Shown: positions 27,072 through 35,674 of the stretch, piece after piece
Layout: the number at the start of each line of letters is the position of its first letter
Position numbering within the stretch: position 1 is the stretch's first letter
Assembly: GCA_963760735.1 (NCBI GenBank)
Contig: CAVXEB010000002.1
Span: forward strand, 1 to 64,000
Source of the DNA: CF-46 sp963760735
Lineage (GTDB): Bacteria > Chloroflexota > Limnocylindria > Limnocylindrales > CSP1-4
Direction: 5' to 3'
DNA length: 64,000 nt
The notes under the pieces: model-generated
The model's database searches: none
Seen by the model: the letters and a program-made list of their open reading frames with translations, nothing else
Told to the model about the DNA's origin: nothing
Position numbers and translations under genes: made by a program

Positions 27072-28317
27072 GTGGATGTGCCCGCGTCCGTCACCGACGT
27101 CCTCGACCCTGCCCTCAGATCCGAGGCCACCTCCCGGCTGATCATCGAGATCGCGGCCGCGGCGTCGGGGGAGCTCGACCTCGACCAGATCCTGCACGAG
27201 GCTCTCGACCGCCTGCGCGGCGTCGTCCGGCTGACCGGCGGATCGATCGCCCTCGTCGACGGCGACGACCTCGTGATCCGCGCGGCGATCGGGCCGTTCG
27301 CGTCCGAGGCCCTCGGCCAGCGGCTCCGCCGACCGCGCGGCCGGAGCTGGGGTGTCGTCGAGAACCTCCGGCCGTACCGGACCGGCGACCTGTTCGCGGA
27401 CGGCGATCGCGTGATCGGGCCCGGTCGCGGGCGCGGCGGTCCATTCCTGGCTGGCCGTGCCGATCGTGCGGAACGGCGTCGGCATCGGGCTCGTCGAGGT
27501 GGATTCGACGGAGCGCGACGCCTTCGGGCCCGACGACGAGTCACTCCTGTCGGCAGTCGTCAGCGTCCTCGCCGGGGCCGTCGAGGTCGCCGCCCATCAC
27601 GACGAGGAGCAGCGGGCAGCCGCGCTCCGCGATGCCTTCATCGGCGTGATCAGCCACGAGCTCCGGACGCCCGTGACCACGATCTTCGGCCTCGCCCGGA
27701 TCCTTCGCCGGCGTCGCGCGACCCTCGATCCGGAGACCCGCGACCAGGCCATCATCGACATCGAGGAAGAGGCCGATCGACTGACGCGGCTGATCGAGGA
27801 CCTGCTCGTGCTGTCGCGGGTGGAGGGCGGCCGCGTCCTCATCGAGCCCGAGCCGATCAACCTGGCCCGGCTCGTCCGGCACATCGCCGACACCGAGAGC
27901 GACCGGCACCCGAACCATGAGTACGTCTTCCGGTCGCCGTCGGAGCTCCAGCTCGCGGCCGGGGAGCCGACGTACGTCGAACAGGTCGTCCGCAACTACC
28001 TCTCGAACGCCGCGAAGTACAGCCCGAGCGGAACCGCGATCGAGATCGAGCTGGTCCGCGCCGACGGGGAGGTCCTCCTGCGCGTTCTCGATCGCGGGAT
28101 CGGCGTGGACCCGGAGACCGCGGCGCGCGCGTTCGAGCTGTTCTTCCGGACGCGCGACGCAAGCCAGGTCGCGAGCGGAGCCGGGATCGGGCTGTTCGTG
28201 TGCCGCCAGCTGATCGAGGCGATGGGCGGGCGGACCTGGATGGTTCCGCGCGAGGGCGGCGGCTCGGAGGTCGGGTTCAGCCTGCCGGCGGCGGAGCTCG
28301 ACGTGGACGAGGAATAG
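27072..28317 (+). CDS. GAF-domain sensor histidine kinase (one frameshift)
   Basis: About 415 residues from GTG 27072. GAF domain at ~20-160, broken by a frame change near 27430-27440 and continuing WLAVPIVRNGVGIGLVEVD. HisKA H-box ISHELRTPVTT, N-box NYLSNAAKYSP, G1 DRGIGVDPE and G2 GAGIGLFVC are all intact, so the kinase core is functional in sequence. No TM helix: a cytoplasmic sensor. No response regulator gene lies next to it (orphan kinase). Confidence 0.9.
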
Positions 28318-28540
28318 AGCTCTCCGCGCCCGGTCGCGCCGATTCTCGCCCGACGAACGTATGGAACGGGTTTCGTCCGATCGAGCCTGCGAGTGACCCT
28401 CTTCTGTCGAGTCCCGCTCGCCGCACGAACGGATCGTGCATTTCCGAGGGTCCAGACCGCCGATCCGGTCCCATGCGCTCGCCCCACGAGAATCCGCGGA
28501 GGCGTCATCCCATCGTCATCGCTCCGATTGCCTCCGCGCG

Positions 28541-28546
28541 TAGCAT
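28541..28546 (+). promoter_or_regulatory. -10 box of msrA, leaderless arrangement
   Basis: TAGCAT ends 6 nt before the msrA ATG at 28553. No Shine-Dalgarno lies between. Confidence 0.5.
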
Positions 28547-28552
28547 CAGCCC

Positions 28553-29225
28553 ATGCAGTTCTTCCGCTCTCCGTCCATGCCCCCCGCCTCCGAGGCCCTC
28601 CCCGGCCGCCCGACCCCGATCCTGCAGCCCCGGGATCACACCATCCTCGGGACGCCGATCGCCGGGCCGTATCCCGACGGCTTCCAGATCGCCGAGTTCG
28701 CCCTCGGCTGCTTCTGGGGCGAGGAGAAGACGTTCTGGGAGCAGCCCGGCGTCTGGACGACCGCCGTCGGCTACCAGGGCGGCTTCACGCCGAACCCGAC
28801 CTACGAGGAGTCCTGCACGGGACGAACGGGCCATGCCGAGACGGTGCGGGTCGTGTTCGACCCCGCGAAGACGAGCTACGAGGCGCTCCTGAAGGTCTTC
28901 TGGGAGAGCCACGACCCGACCCAGAAGATGCGTCAGGGCAACGACCGCGGCACCGAGTATCGGTCGGCGATCTTCGTCCACGACGACGAGCAGCGTCGCC
29001 TGGCCGAGGCGAGTCGGGACATGTACCAGCAGCAGCTCTCGGCCGCCGGCTACGGCACGATCGCAACCGAGATCGTCGGGCCACCGGCGCCGCCGTTCTA
29101 CTTCGCCGAGGACTACCACCAGCAGTACCTCGACAAGAATCCCGTACGGCTACTGCCCGAACCACGCGACCGGCGTAAAGCTGCCCGACGACTTCGTGGT
29201 GACGCCGCTGCAGTACGTGGACTGA
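28553..29225 (+). CDS. msrA: Peptide-methionine (S)-S-oxide reductase (frameshift near the end)
   Basis: About 223 residues. Catalytic Cys53 in FALGCFWGEE; then TAVGYQGGFTPNPTYEE, TGHAETVRVVFDP and DRGTEYRSAIF, all diagnostic of MsrA. A frame change near 29142 is needed to reach the proper C terminus GYCPNHATGVKLPDDF ending at TGA 29223-29225; without it the reading runs into unrelated sequence. That C terminus carries the resolving-cysteine region. Its last 26 codons recur three more times downstream. Confidence 0.93.
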
Positions 29226-29364
29226 CCCCGCGCTGCCAACCGTGCGAGCCGGCCGGTGACGAATAAGTTGCCTGTCTGAGGGCTTGAGGTCAGGCGCCGC
29301 GACCGCCGGATGCCATCGGCGACTCCGAGCGTCTGCCACCCCGATCACGAGGACCGGTCTGACA

Positions 29365-29771
29365 GTGCGCAAGGATCGAAAGCTCAACGCCTGCGGGCTA
29401 CAGCCCACGCTCGATACGGGTGCCCTAGCGAGACCACGTCGTCCAAGGTCGGAAACTTCATCACGATCGGTGCGACCGCCGGTGTCGATCCGCGAGACGG
29501 GTCGTCTTGCGGGGGTTGACATCGCGCCGCAAACGCACCAGATCCTGACGAGCTTCGATGTCATGTTGAGATCGGTGGGCTCCGATCTCGACCACGTCGT
29601 GCACGTCAACGTTTTCCTGAAGGAGATGGCCGACGTCGATGCGATGAACCGGGCTTACGTCGAACTCGATGGGCGACCCCGCCCGGCGCGTACCGTCATT
29701 GGTGTGCGCGAGCTCCGAAGCACGGGGTCCTATTGACGATGCACCTGACCGCGGTCACGTCGGAGGAATAG
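29365..29771 (+). pseudogene. RidA/YjgF-family protein, two frameshifts
   Basis: Starts at GTG 29365 (RKDRKLNACGLQPTLDTG), shifts to SETTSSKVGNFITIGATAGV, shifts back to DIAPQTHQILTSFDVMLRSV and VHVNVFLKEMADVDAMNRAY, then shifts to HGVLLTMHLTAVTSEE ending TAG 29769-29771. All blocks of an ~130-residue RidA homologue (2-iminoacid deaminase fold) are present. Because it lies among other broken genes and msrA tails, I call it a pseudogene; sequence error remains possible. Confidence 0.7.
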
Positions 29772-29808
29772 GCGGCGGCAGTATGCTGACACGTCTGAGA
29801 ACGTCAAC

Positions 29809-29886
29809 GGCTACTGTCCTGATCACGCCACCGGCGTGAAGATGCCGGAAGGGTTCGGGGTCACCCCGCTCCAGTACGTCGACTGA
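29809..29886 (+). pseudogene. Second msrA 3' end (26 codons)
   Basis: Translates as GYCPDHATGVKMPEGF then GVTPLQYVD and stop: the C terminus of MsrA again, exactly 78 bp like the tail of the intact gene at 29148-29225. Most base differences from that copy fall at third codon positions, so it descends from a distinct msrA paralogue that was once under selection. Only 38 bp separate it from the RidA stop, and nothing upstream matches the rest of MsrA. Confidence 0.8.
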
Positions 29887-29903
29887 CGGAAACGAAGCGA
29901 CAC

Positions 29904-29934
29904 GCCGATCCAGAGAATGGTCGGCGGGTCTTTT
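29904..29934 (+). terminator. Intrinsic terminator after the second msrA tail
   Basis: Stem GCCGA-t-CCA (29904-29912) pairs with TGGTCGGC (29918-29925) with one bulged T and loop GAGAA, followed after GGG by TCTTTT (29929-29934). It is the only hairpin in the window with a proper T run. Confidence 0.72.
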
Positions 29935-30080
29935 AATTCACCGGCCCGCCGTCGCCGTCGATCAGCCTCGAGGACATAGCCGACGCGCGGGGCCGCGTGA
30001 TGCAGGCTAGCCGTGGAACGCGCCAGCCCGTCGATGAGCTGGATCAGGGTCCCCGCCGCGACGATCAGGAAGCGATGCTC
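29935..30080 (-). pseudogene. Unidentified minus-strand gene fragment
   Basis: Minus-strand frame reading EHRFLIVAAGTLIQLIDGLA and HHAAPRVGYVLEADR looks coding but has no credible start and no recognised family. The APRVGYVLEA segment recurs in altered form at 31191-31246. It converges on the terminator. Probably the C-terminal relic of a gene once next to msrA. Confidence 0.4.
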
Positions 30081-30228
30081 TCGAGGCGGAGGCGTCGGTC
30101 GCGACGTGACGGTCGGCCGGCTCTTGTCGACTGGGCTCCACCCGTCGGCAGAGGCGCCGTCACGCCCGGACTCGTCTGAGGCGGATCCCGACGCGACAGT
30201 AGTCTCGCTGGGAACCGAGGCCCCGGAG

Positions 30229-30302
30229 CGTACTGCTCCGACCATCGGACCGGAGTCAAGCTGCCCGATGACTTCGTGGACACGCCGCTCCGTACGTGGA
30301 CA
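30229..30302 (+). pseudogene. Third msrA 3' end, degenerate
   Basis: Reads YCSDHRTGVKLPDDFV, then TPL before the frame is lost. Bases are close to the intact msrA tail (29148-29225), with small deletions in the last 30 bp. Nothing upstream is msrA-like. Confidence 0.75.
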
Positions 30303-30344
30303 CTAGGGCGGCACGGAGGCCGTCAGACGGCCGAGAGGACATCC

Positions 30345-30998
30345 ATCAAAGGAACAGTCATCAGCGCCACGCTGGCGTACGACGGGGGCCGGGATGTCAC
30401 CGTGTACGTTCCGCCCGAGCCGCCCGTGACGGTCGTACGCCGGTGATGGCCAGTCAGTCTCGCAGTGGGGCGGCACTGCTCGAGGCGGCGGGAGTTCCTC
30501 CGACCGTGGATCGTCGGCCGTCCAGCAACGCCGTTGCGCTGATCGGGCTCGTTGCGGCTCCACGACGTACTCGCCCGGCTTCGACCCTGAGCGGTTCGCA
30601 TCGCACGAACAGTTCTTCGTCAAGGACGTGCCCCGATGGGTGCGGGAGCGTTTCGATGTCGTGCTCCCGCGAACCGAACCGCGGTCTGTGGTGTCTCCGC
30701 CAGCGGCGAGTTGGCGCTCGCCATCGGTCTTCGCCACCCGGATGACTACGCTGCGATCTTCTGCGCTTCTCCGGGTGGCGGCTACCGACCACCCGACGAT
30801 ATGGCGAGGAAGATTTCGAGGACGTACCTCGTCGCAGGCGCAGACGAGCCGTTCTTCCTCGCGAACGCGGCACGCTGGGCGGGCGCGCTGCAGGACGCAG
30901 GCGCGGATGTCGTGATGCAAGAACGTCCCGGCTCGCACGGCGGTGTGTTCTGGCAGGAGGAATTTCCCCTAATGGTGGCGTGGGCGTTCGGCGAATGA
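30345..30998 (+). pseudogene. Alpha/beta-hydrolase putative esterase, several frameshifts
   Basis: Pieces of a PF00756-type esterase (enterochelin-esterase-like) lie in order: IKGTVISATLAYDGGRDVTV then VYVPPEPP, a middle section ending HEQFFVKDVPRWVRERFDVV, and the C-terminal half GVSASGELALAIGLRHPDDY through GSHGGVFWQEEFP. The nucleophile elbow G-V-S-A-S-G and the H of GSHG are kept. At least three frame changes and no start codon. It is followed after ~60 bp by the fourth msrA tail. Confidence 0.68.
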
Positions 30999-31059
30999 TG
31001 GTTCCGAGTGCGCGGACACGTCAAGACAGGGCAGCAGCAGTCTTCCGGAGAGTGTCAAG

Positions 31060-31134
31060 GGCTACTGCCCGAACCACTCGACCGGCTGAAGCTGCCCGAC
31101 GACTTCTTCGTGACCCGCTCCAGACGTCGACTGC
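31060..31134 (+). pseudogene. Fourth msrA 3' end, degenerate
   Basis: Reads GYCPNHSTG, then a one-base loss gives a stop, then KLPDDFFVT. The bases are nearly identical to the intact msrA tail for the first ~50 bp. It is the last copy in the series. Confidence 0.75.
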
Positions 31135-31190
31135 GAAGCAAGCCGGGTCACCCCGTGACCGGGGCGGCGGGTGCTTGTGATTCTGGCACC

Positions 31191-31246
31191 GCCGTCGACG
31201 TCGAGCCGGCCTCGAGGACGCAGCCGACGCGCGGAGCGGGGCCGAG
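31191..31246. repeat. Degenerate copy of the flank found after msrA tail 2
   Basis: Matches 29949-30000 over about 50 bp, including GCCTCGAGGAC and AGCCGACGCGCGG. It lies ~57 bp after the fourth msrA tail, as the first copy lies ~62 bp after the second tail, so tail plus flank appear to have been duplicated as a unit. On the minus strand it encodes a variant of APRVG-VLEA. Confidence 0.6.
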
Positions 31247-31364
31247 GTCGAGGCGAGCGGCGATGATGTGCATGCGGCTCGCTGCCGCCATACCGACGTC
31301 TTCTCCCGCTCGGGCGGGCCGGGAACCCGGACCATTGTTGCCCGAACCTGGCTCGGGTCGCCGC

Positions 31365-31370
31365 TACGAT
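31365..31370 (+). promoter_or_regulatory. -10 box, leaderless arrangement
   Basis: TACGAT ends 6 nt before ATG 31377, with no Shine-Dalgarno between. Confidence 0.5.
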
Positions 31371-31376
31371 GAGTCG

Positions 31377-32063
31377 ATGACATCCCGGCTTCGCGTGCTC
31401 GTCGAGCAGCCCACGAGGGGCAAGCGCTGGGTCGCCGTCGCGGCGGACTGGCCGGGTCTCGAGCGAGGCGGCAAGACGGAGGACGAGGCGGTCGAGAAGC
31501 TGGTCCGGTACCTGCCTCGATACCTCCCGGTCGCGACGCGCGTCAAGCTCGGCTCGGAGCTCGCGGCGCAAACCGGCCGCGAGGTCATTGGCCGCTACCC
31601 GGGCGTCGGCTCGACCGACTTCTGGGGCATCTCGTTCGCTCCCTCGCCGATCGACCGCGAGCCGTTCGACGAGGCGACCTTCGATCGCCAGGTTCGACTC
31701 CTTCGTGCGGCGTGGGCCGAATTCGACGAGACGGCGGCTCGCGTCTCGGCGGAGCTTCGCCCGGGAGTGCGGGGCGGCGGCCGCTCCCGGGACCAGATCG
31801 TCCGGCACGTGCTGGCAAACGAGGGCGGCGACTTCTCGAAGCGCGTGCAGGCGCAGTCCGAGCTGGACGACCTGTTGGCGCCGGGCGGGCTCGCCCATCA
31901 CCGGGACCGATTCGTCGAGGCGATGCGCGCCTGGTACGTCGACGGCAAGCCCCTCGGCAATTGGACGATTCCGTACCTGCTCCGCCACACGGCGTATCAC
32001 AACCTCGACCACGCCTGGGAGATGCAGGACCGGGACCTGACCGGCGAGACCTCCCCCGGGTAG
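31377..32063 (+). CDS. Conserved hypothetical protein, HicB-like N terminus plus DinB-like C terminus
   Basis: 228 residues. The first ~60 (RVLVEQPTRGKRWVAVAADW, GKTEDEAVEKLVRYLPRY) resemble a HicB/UPF0150-type fold. From ~95 on the helices and the ending IPYLLRHTAYHNLDHAWEMQ with spaced histidines resemble DinB-like metal-binding four-helix bundles. Function unknown; fold assignments are by eye. Preceded by a leaderless-type -10. Confidence 0.6.
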   Translation: MTSRLRVLVEQPTRGKRWVAVAADWPGLERGGKTEDEAVEKLVRYLPRYLPVATRVKLGSELAAQTGREVIGRYPGVGSTDFWGISFAPSPIDREPFDEATFDRQVRLLRAAWAEFDETAARVSAELRPGVRGGGRSRDQIVRHVLANEGGDFSKRVQAQSELDDLLAPGGLAHHRDRFVEAMRAWYVDGKPLGNWTIPYLLRHTAYHNLDHAWEMQDRDLTGETSPG

Positions 32064-32066
32064 CGA

Positions 32067-32528
32067 CTAGGCGACCCGGGTCAACCGGAGGACCGGCATC
32101 TCCCGGTCCGTCTTCTGCTCGTAGGTGCCGAACTGCGGCGCTTCGGCCACGATCCGACGCCATGCCAGGGCGCGTTCCTCGCCGTCGAGCAGCACGGGGG
32201 TGACCTTGAACCGGTCCCGGTCGACCTCGGCCCGGGCCCGGTCCGGGTTGTGACTGAGGTTCACGACCCATGACGGCTGCCTGGCCGAGGCGCCGGCCGA
32301 GCCCACGACGAGCCAGCGGCCCGGCCCGTCGTCGAACCGCCGCAGGGTAGCGATCCGCGACTCTCCGGATCGGGCACCGATCGTCGCCAGCAGCAGGGTG
32401 TGATGACCGCCCATCCTCCCCCCGCTGACGCGGTACAGCCATGCTGTGACGCCGCTCCCGAATCTGGCGACGCGGCCGCGCGGCATCCTCGCGCCGTGGG
32501 TTCCGTTCGGAGGAATGTCGAATGTCAT
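32067..32528 (-). CDS. Deazaflavin-dependent nitroreductase-family protein (short form)
   Basis: 153 residues. LLLATIGARSGESRIATLRR is the F420-phosphate-binding region of DDN proteins and WVVNLSHNPDRARAEVDRDR the conserved follow-up. ATG 32528 is preceded by AGAGGAT. It lacks the C-terminal hydrophobic helix of the 15.2 kb paralogue, so it is probably soluble. It converges tightly with the upstream hypothetical gene (3 bp between stops). Confidence 0.85.
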   Translation of the reverse strand: MTFDIPPNGTHGARMPRGRVARFGSGVTAWLYRVSGGRMGGHHTLLLATIGARSGESRIATLRRFDDGPGRWLVVGSAGASARQPSWVVNLSHNPDRARAEVDRDRFKVTPVLLDGEERALAWRRIVAEAPQFGTYEQKTDREMPVLRLTRVA

Positions 32529-32648
32529 TCGTGATCCTCTGTGTTCTCGACCCCATGATCCGGCGTACCGCCAGTCACTGGATGGCATGCGGATCCGATG
32601 ATGACCCGCCGTGCCGGCACGGGTAGGCTACGTTCGGAGGTGGCCCCA

Positions 32649-32897
32649 TTGACGACGCGAGATGTCCTCGACAACGCGATGCACCGCGAGAACGTCGATG
32701 ACGCGCTGCGCGCGCTCACCGATGGCGGCGTGTGGATGGCCGACGTCGACACCATGACCCAGGCGATCCATCACGTCTACTGCGGGATCATGGCCGACCA
32801 CGACGAGCCGAACGAGAAGGATCGCGACCAGGCCCGACAGCTGATCGCCGCGATCGGCCAGTCGATCGGGACGGGAGCTGCGGCGACCGCCGACTGA
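32649..32897 (+). CDS. Small conserved-looking hypothetical protein
   Basis: 82 residues from TTG 32649, chosen because GGAGG (32637-32641) sits 7 nt upstream; an ATG at 32598 is also in frame but lies before this site. Mostly alpha-helical and acidic: VLDNAMHRENVDDALRALTD, IHHVYCGIMADHDEPNEKDR. A TAGGCT -10 lies at about 32625. No family recognised. Confidence 0.6.
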   Translation: MTTRDVLDNAMHRENVDDALRALTDGGVWMADVDTMTQAIHHVYCGIMADHDEPNEKDRDQARQLIAAIGQSIGTGAAATAD

Positions 32898-32966
32898 CGC
32901 GACCCACCGGTCAGAGCCGACAGGTCAAGCCCGGTCGACCCCGGCGCCCGCGCTGCGTCGGACCTG

Positions 32967-33989
32967 TCACGCCTGGCTCGCGCTCGCCCTCGGGTCCAGC
33001 CGGGACAACGAGCGCGCGAGCCTCGCGGTGCCCGGCAGTCGGACGCGAAGCCCGAGGACCAGGACGAGGCTGACGATCACGAGTCCGAACCCGACGACGA
33101 GCCCGATCCCGATGGACTCACCGAGGACGACCGAGCCCCACAGGATGGCGAACGCCGGGACGACGAACGTGACGGTGCTCGCGATCGTCGGCGTCGTCGT
33201 CGACAGGAGCCGCATGAAGATCGGCCACGGAAGCGCCGTCGACAGCGTGCCGACCGCGAGGAGGGCGACCACGGCGCCGACGGACGGGCTGCCCGGGGCG
33301 CCGGTCGCGACCGCAAGGGGCAGCAGGAGGACGGCCCCGGCCACGAGCTGGGCCGTCGCGAGCTCGACGCCCCCGATGTGCGGCAGGCGGCGCCGGACGA
33401 ACGTCCCCGCGAAGGCGTAGCTCATCGCCCCGCCGAGTGCGGCGATCACGGCGACGAGCGTCGCCGGGCCGGGCTCGAGCGGTGACCAGCCGACGAGCAG
33501 GACGACCGCGGCAAGACCGATTGCGAGCCCGACGAGGAGTCGGGTCGTCATCCGCTGGCTCAGCCAGACGACGCCGAGAAGTGCCGTGAAGAGCGGGGTC
33601 GACGCGTTCAGGACCGCGGCGAAGCCGGTCGGCAGCGTCAGCGTGGCGACGGCGATCAGCGTGAACGGGATTGCCGAGAACGCCGCGCCGGCAATCGCGA
33701 CGTCGCGGAGGTCCGTGCGGACCACGGCCCACGTCCGTCGCCCGACGAGCAGCGCCAGGATCAGCGCCCCGATCGCGATCCGGATCTCCGCGGCCCAGAC
33801 GGGTCCGACCTCGGGCGAGGCGACTCGCAGGAACAGGAACGCGCCGCCCCAGACGGCGCCGAGGAACAGCAGCTGGCCGAGCTGGACGACGCTGATGGGC
33901 GACCCGGGGTCCGCCACGCTGGACGGACCCGAGTCACCCGGCGCCTGGCCCGCGTCCGCGACGACCGACGGGTCGGACGATGCCGCCAT
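32967..33989 (-). CDS. EamA/DMT-superfamily exporter
   Basis: 340 residues with ten TM helices arranged as two EamA halves. GAVWGGAFLFLRVA in the first helix and GFAAVLNASTPLFTALLGVV, then GTLSTALPWPIFMRLLSTTT in the second half are typical. The substrate (amino acid or metabolite) is not deducible. The N-terminal ~30 residues are a polar Pro/Ser/Asp stretch. Confidence 0.88.
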   Translation of the reverse strand: MAASSDPSVVADAGQAPGDSGPSSVADPGSPISVVQLGQLLFLGAVWGGAFLFLRVASPEVGPVWAAEIRIAIGALILALLVGRRTWAVVRTDLRDVAIAGAAFSAIPFTLIAVATLTLPTGFAAVLNASTPLFTALLGVVWLSQRMTTRLLVGLAIGLAAVVLLVGWSPLEPGPATLVAVIAALGGAMSYAFAGTFVRRRLPHIGGVELATAQLVAGAVLLLPLAVATGAPGSPSVGAVVALLAVGTLSTALPWPIFMRLLSTTTPTIASTVTFVVPAFAILWGSVVLGESIGIGLVVGFGLVIVSLVLVLGLRVRLPGTARLARSLSRLDPRASASQA

Positions 33990-33998
33990 GACGGCGGC

Positions 33999-34217
33999 TT
34001 AGAAGATCCGCGTCGCGACGGACGCGGCGGCGAGTGCGACCAGCCCCGCCGCGGCGGCGAGCGCCGCCAGACGAGCGCGTCGTCGGCCGCCCGACCTGAT
34101 GGTCGTGCGGAGCTCGCGCCGCGGGTACGCGGACTGCGGGTAGCGCTTCTGGTCGGCGATGAGCTCGAGCATCATCGCGCTGTACGGGTTCGAGGAGTCG
34201 GTGAGCGGAACGAGCAT
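33999..34217 (-). CDS. Small single-TM protein divergent from tetR
   Basis: 72 residues. Cytoplasmic part MLVPLTDSSNPYSAMMLELI with basic segments, then one TM helix at about 49-68. A GGAGGT Shine-Dalgarno lies just upstream. Divergent from a TetR gene across two tandem operator-like sites, so it is probably the regulator's direct target. No family recognised. Confidence 0.62.
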   Translation of the reverse strand: MLVPLTDSSNPYSAMMLELIADQKRYPQSAYPRRELRTTIRSGGRRRARLAALAAAAGLVALAAASVATRIF

Positions 34218-34254
34218 GACGGTCGGACCTCCTACAACCGCTCGCCAACAAAGA

Positions 34255-34268
34255 ACGATCGGTCGTGC
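34255..34268. promoter_or_regulatory. TetR operator-like site 1
   Basis: ACGATCGGTCGTGC. The core ACGATCGGTCGT is a near-perfect inverted repeat (10 of 12 positions). An identical 14-mer starts 35 bp further on. Confidence 0.65.
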
Positions 34269-34289
34269 GTTGTTTGAGGTCCAAACCGT

Positions 34290-34303
34290 ACGATCGGTCG
34301 TGC
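34290..34303. promoter_or_regulatory. TetR operator-like site 2
   Basis: Identical 14-mer to site 1. It directly abuts TATCTT (34304-34309), a plausible -10 for tetR, so binding here would block tetR transcription. Confidence 0.65.
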
Positions 34304-34352
34304 TATCTTCGGCACGGACCCTGGTCGCCAACCGCCATTGGACGAATGACGT

Positions 34353-34988
34353 ATGACCGAGACCGCTGCTGCGACAAACCCCGCCCGCCGCGTCCGTGCC
34401 GACGGCGAGCGCAGCCGGCGCATGATCCTCGACTCGGCCGCGCGTCTGGCGACCGTCGAGGGCCTCGATCGCCTCTCGATCGGTGACCTGGCGGCGCACG
34501 TGGGGATCAGCAAGAGCGGCCTGTACGCCCACTTCCGATCGAAGGAGGAGCTCCAGCTCGCCACGATCGACCGTGCCGAGGAGATCTTCGACGAGGCCGT
34601 CGTGCTCCCGAGCCGTGCCGCCGACCGCGGGATCCCGGCGGTGATCGCCCTCGCCGACGCCTTCCTCGCCCATCTCGACGCCGGGATCTTCCCCGGTGGC
34701 TGCTTCTTCGCCTGCGCGTCAGCCGAGGTCCAGGCGCGACCCGGGCCGGTCAAGGACCGGATCGCGGCCTTTGATCGGCGCTGGCGGGATCGCTTCTTCG
34801 TGCAGCTGCTGTTCGCCCAGCAGTCGGGGTCGATCGCGGCGACCGAGGATCTCGATCAGCTGTTCTTCGAGATCGACGCCTACCTCTTGTACGCTCACGC
34901 GGCGTTCGCGTTCCGGGCGGATCCGGCAGTGCTGGAGCGGGCGCGCCTTGCGGTCCGGCACCGGCTCGCCGCCGGCTCGGCGGCTTGA
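34353..34988 (+). CDS. TetR/AcrR-family transcriptional regulator
   Basis: 211 residues. N-terminal DNA-binding domain at about 20-65: RMILDSAARLATVEGLDRLS, DLAAHVGISKSGLYAHFRSK, a standard TetR helix-turn-helix. The ligand domain has GIFPGGCFFACASAE, the TetR_C PF13305-like pattern. Two identical operator-like repeats lie upstream, between this gene and the divergent small membrane protein, consistent with autorepression. Inducer unknown. Confidence 0.92.
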   Translation: MTETAAATNPARRVRADGERSRRMILDSAARLATVEGLDRLSIGDLAAHVGISKSGLYAHFRSKEELQLATIDRAEEIFDEAVVLPSRAADRGIPAVIALADAFLAHLDAGIFPGGCFFACASAEVQARPGPVKDRIAAFDRRWRDRFFVQLLFAQQSGSIAATEDLDQLFFEIDAYLLYAHAAFAFRADPAVLERARLAVRHRLAAGSAA

Positions 34989-35000
34989 GGCTCTCCCGGA

Positions 35001-35618
35001 CTACCTCGGCACCGACTGCACCTGCGGCGCGCTGTAGCCGTTGGCGGCGATCTCGCCGGCGCGCTCGCGGTAGGCCTCGGCCGTCGGTGGCGTTCGAGCG
35101 CGGAAGCCGTCGACCATCCGGTTGTACATCGAGAAGGCCGCCGCGATGAGAACGGCCAGCTGGACGTCAGCGTCGGTGGCGCCGGTCGCAAGAGCCGCCT
35201 CGACGTCGGCCGCGGTGAGGTCCAGCGGATCGCGACGGACGGTCCGCGAGATCTGGAGCAGGGCCCGCATCTTGTCGCCGAAGCCCTCGGACGATCCGAG
35301 CTTGAGCTCGTCGACGAGGGGCACGAGCTCGGTCGCGTCATCGCGCTCGAGCAGGGCCGTCGCGAAGGCGCCGTGCGAGTCCATGCAGTAGAAGCAGTCG
35401 TTGGCGGCCGAGGTCGCGGCAGCGAGCATCTCGCGCTCGGGGCGGCTGATCGTCGCGCCGGGGAAGTCGTTCACGAGGAGCTCGTCCGCGAGACCGCGGA
35501 GGTGGACCCCGAGCCCCGGGGTGAGCCGGATCGCGGCGAGGATCCCGGGGGCATCCGGCAGTCCCCCGACGATGGGCTCTTCCATCGCCCGGCGCCGGCG
35601 CTCGTCGTCGCGTGCCAT
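35001..35618 (-). CDS. AhpD-like/carboxymuconolactone decarboxylase-family peroxidase-related protein
   Basis: 205 residues. The redox motif is CFYC-x-x-H (NDCFYCMDSHG), the thioredoxin-like CxxC with histidine that marks AhpD-like alkylhydroperoxidases. A conserved helical core is seen as SRPEREMLAAATSAAN. AGGAGA is 8 nt before ATG 35618. Probably detoxifies peroxides; partner reductase not nearby. Confidence 0.87.
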   Translation of the reverse strand: MARDDERRRRAMEEPIVGGLPDAPGILAAIRLTPGLGVHLRGLADELLVNDFPGATISRPEREMLAAATSAANDCFYCMDSHGAFATALLERDDATELVPLVDELKLGSSEGFGDKMRALLQISRTVRRDPLDLTAADVEAALATGATDADVQLAVLIAAAFSMYNRMVDGFRARTPPTAEAYRERAGEIAANGYSAPQVQSVPR

Positions 35619-35674
35619 TCAGATTCTCCTGTCCGAGCCACGGGGATAACGAGCAGTATGCCGTGCGCGGCCCG

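Noticed and set aside
29148..31134. msrA tails as integron attC sites
   Set aside because: The repeats are coding ends of a protein with stop codons, not imperfect palindromes with attC core sites, and no integron integrase is near.
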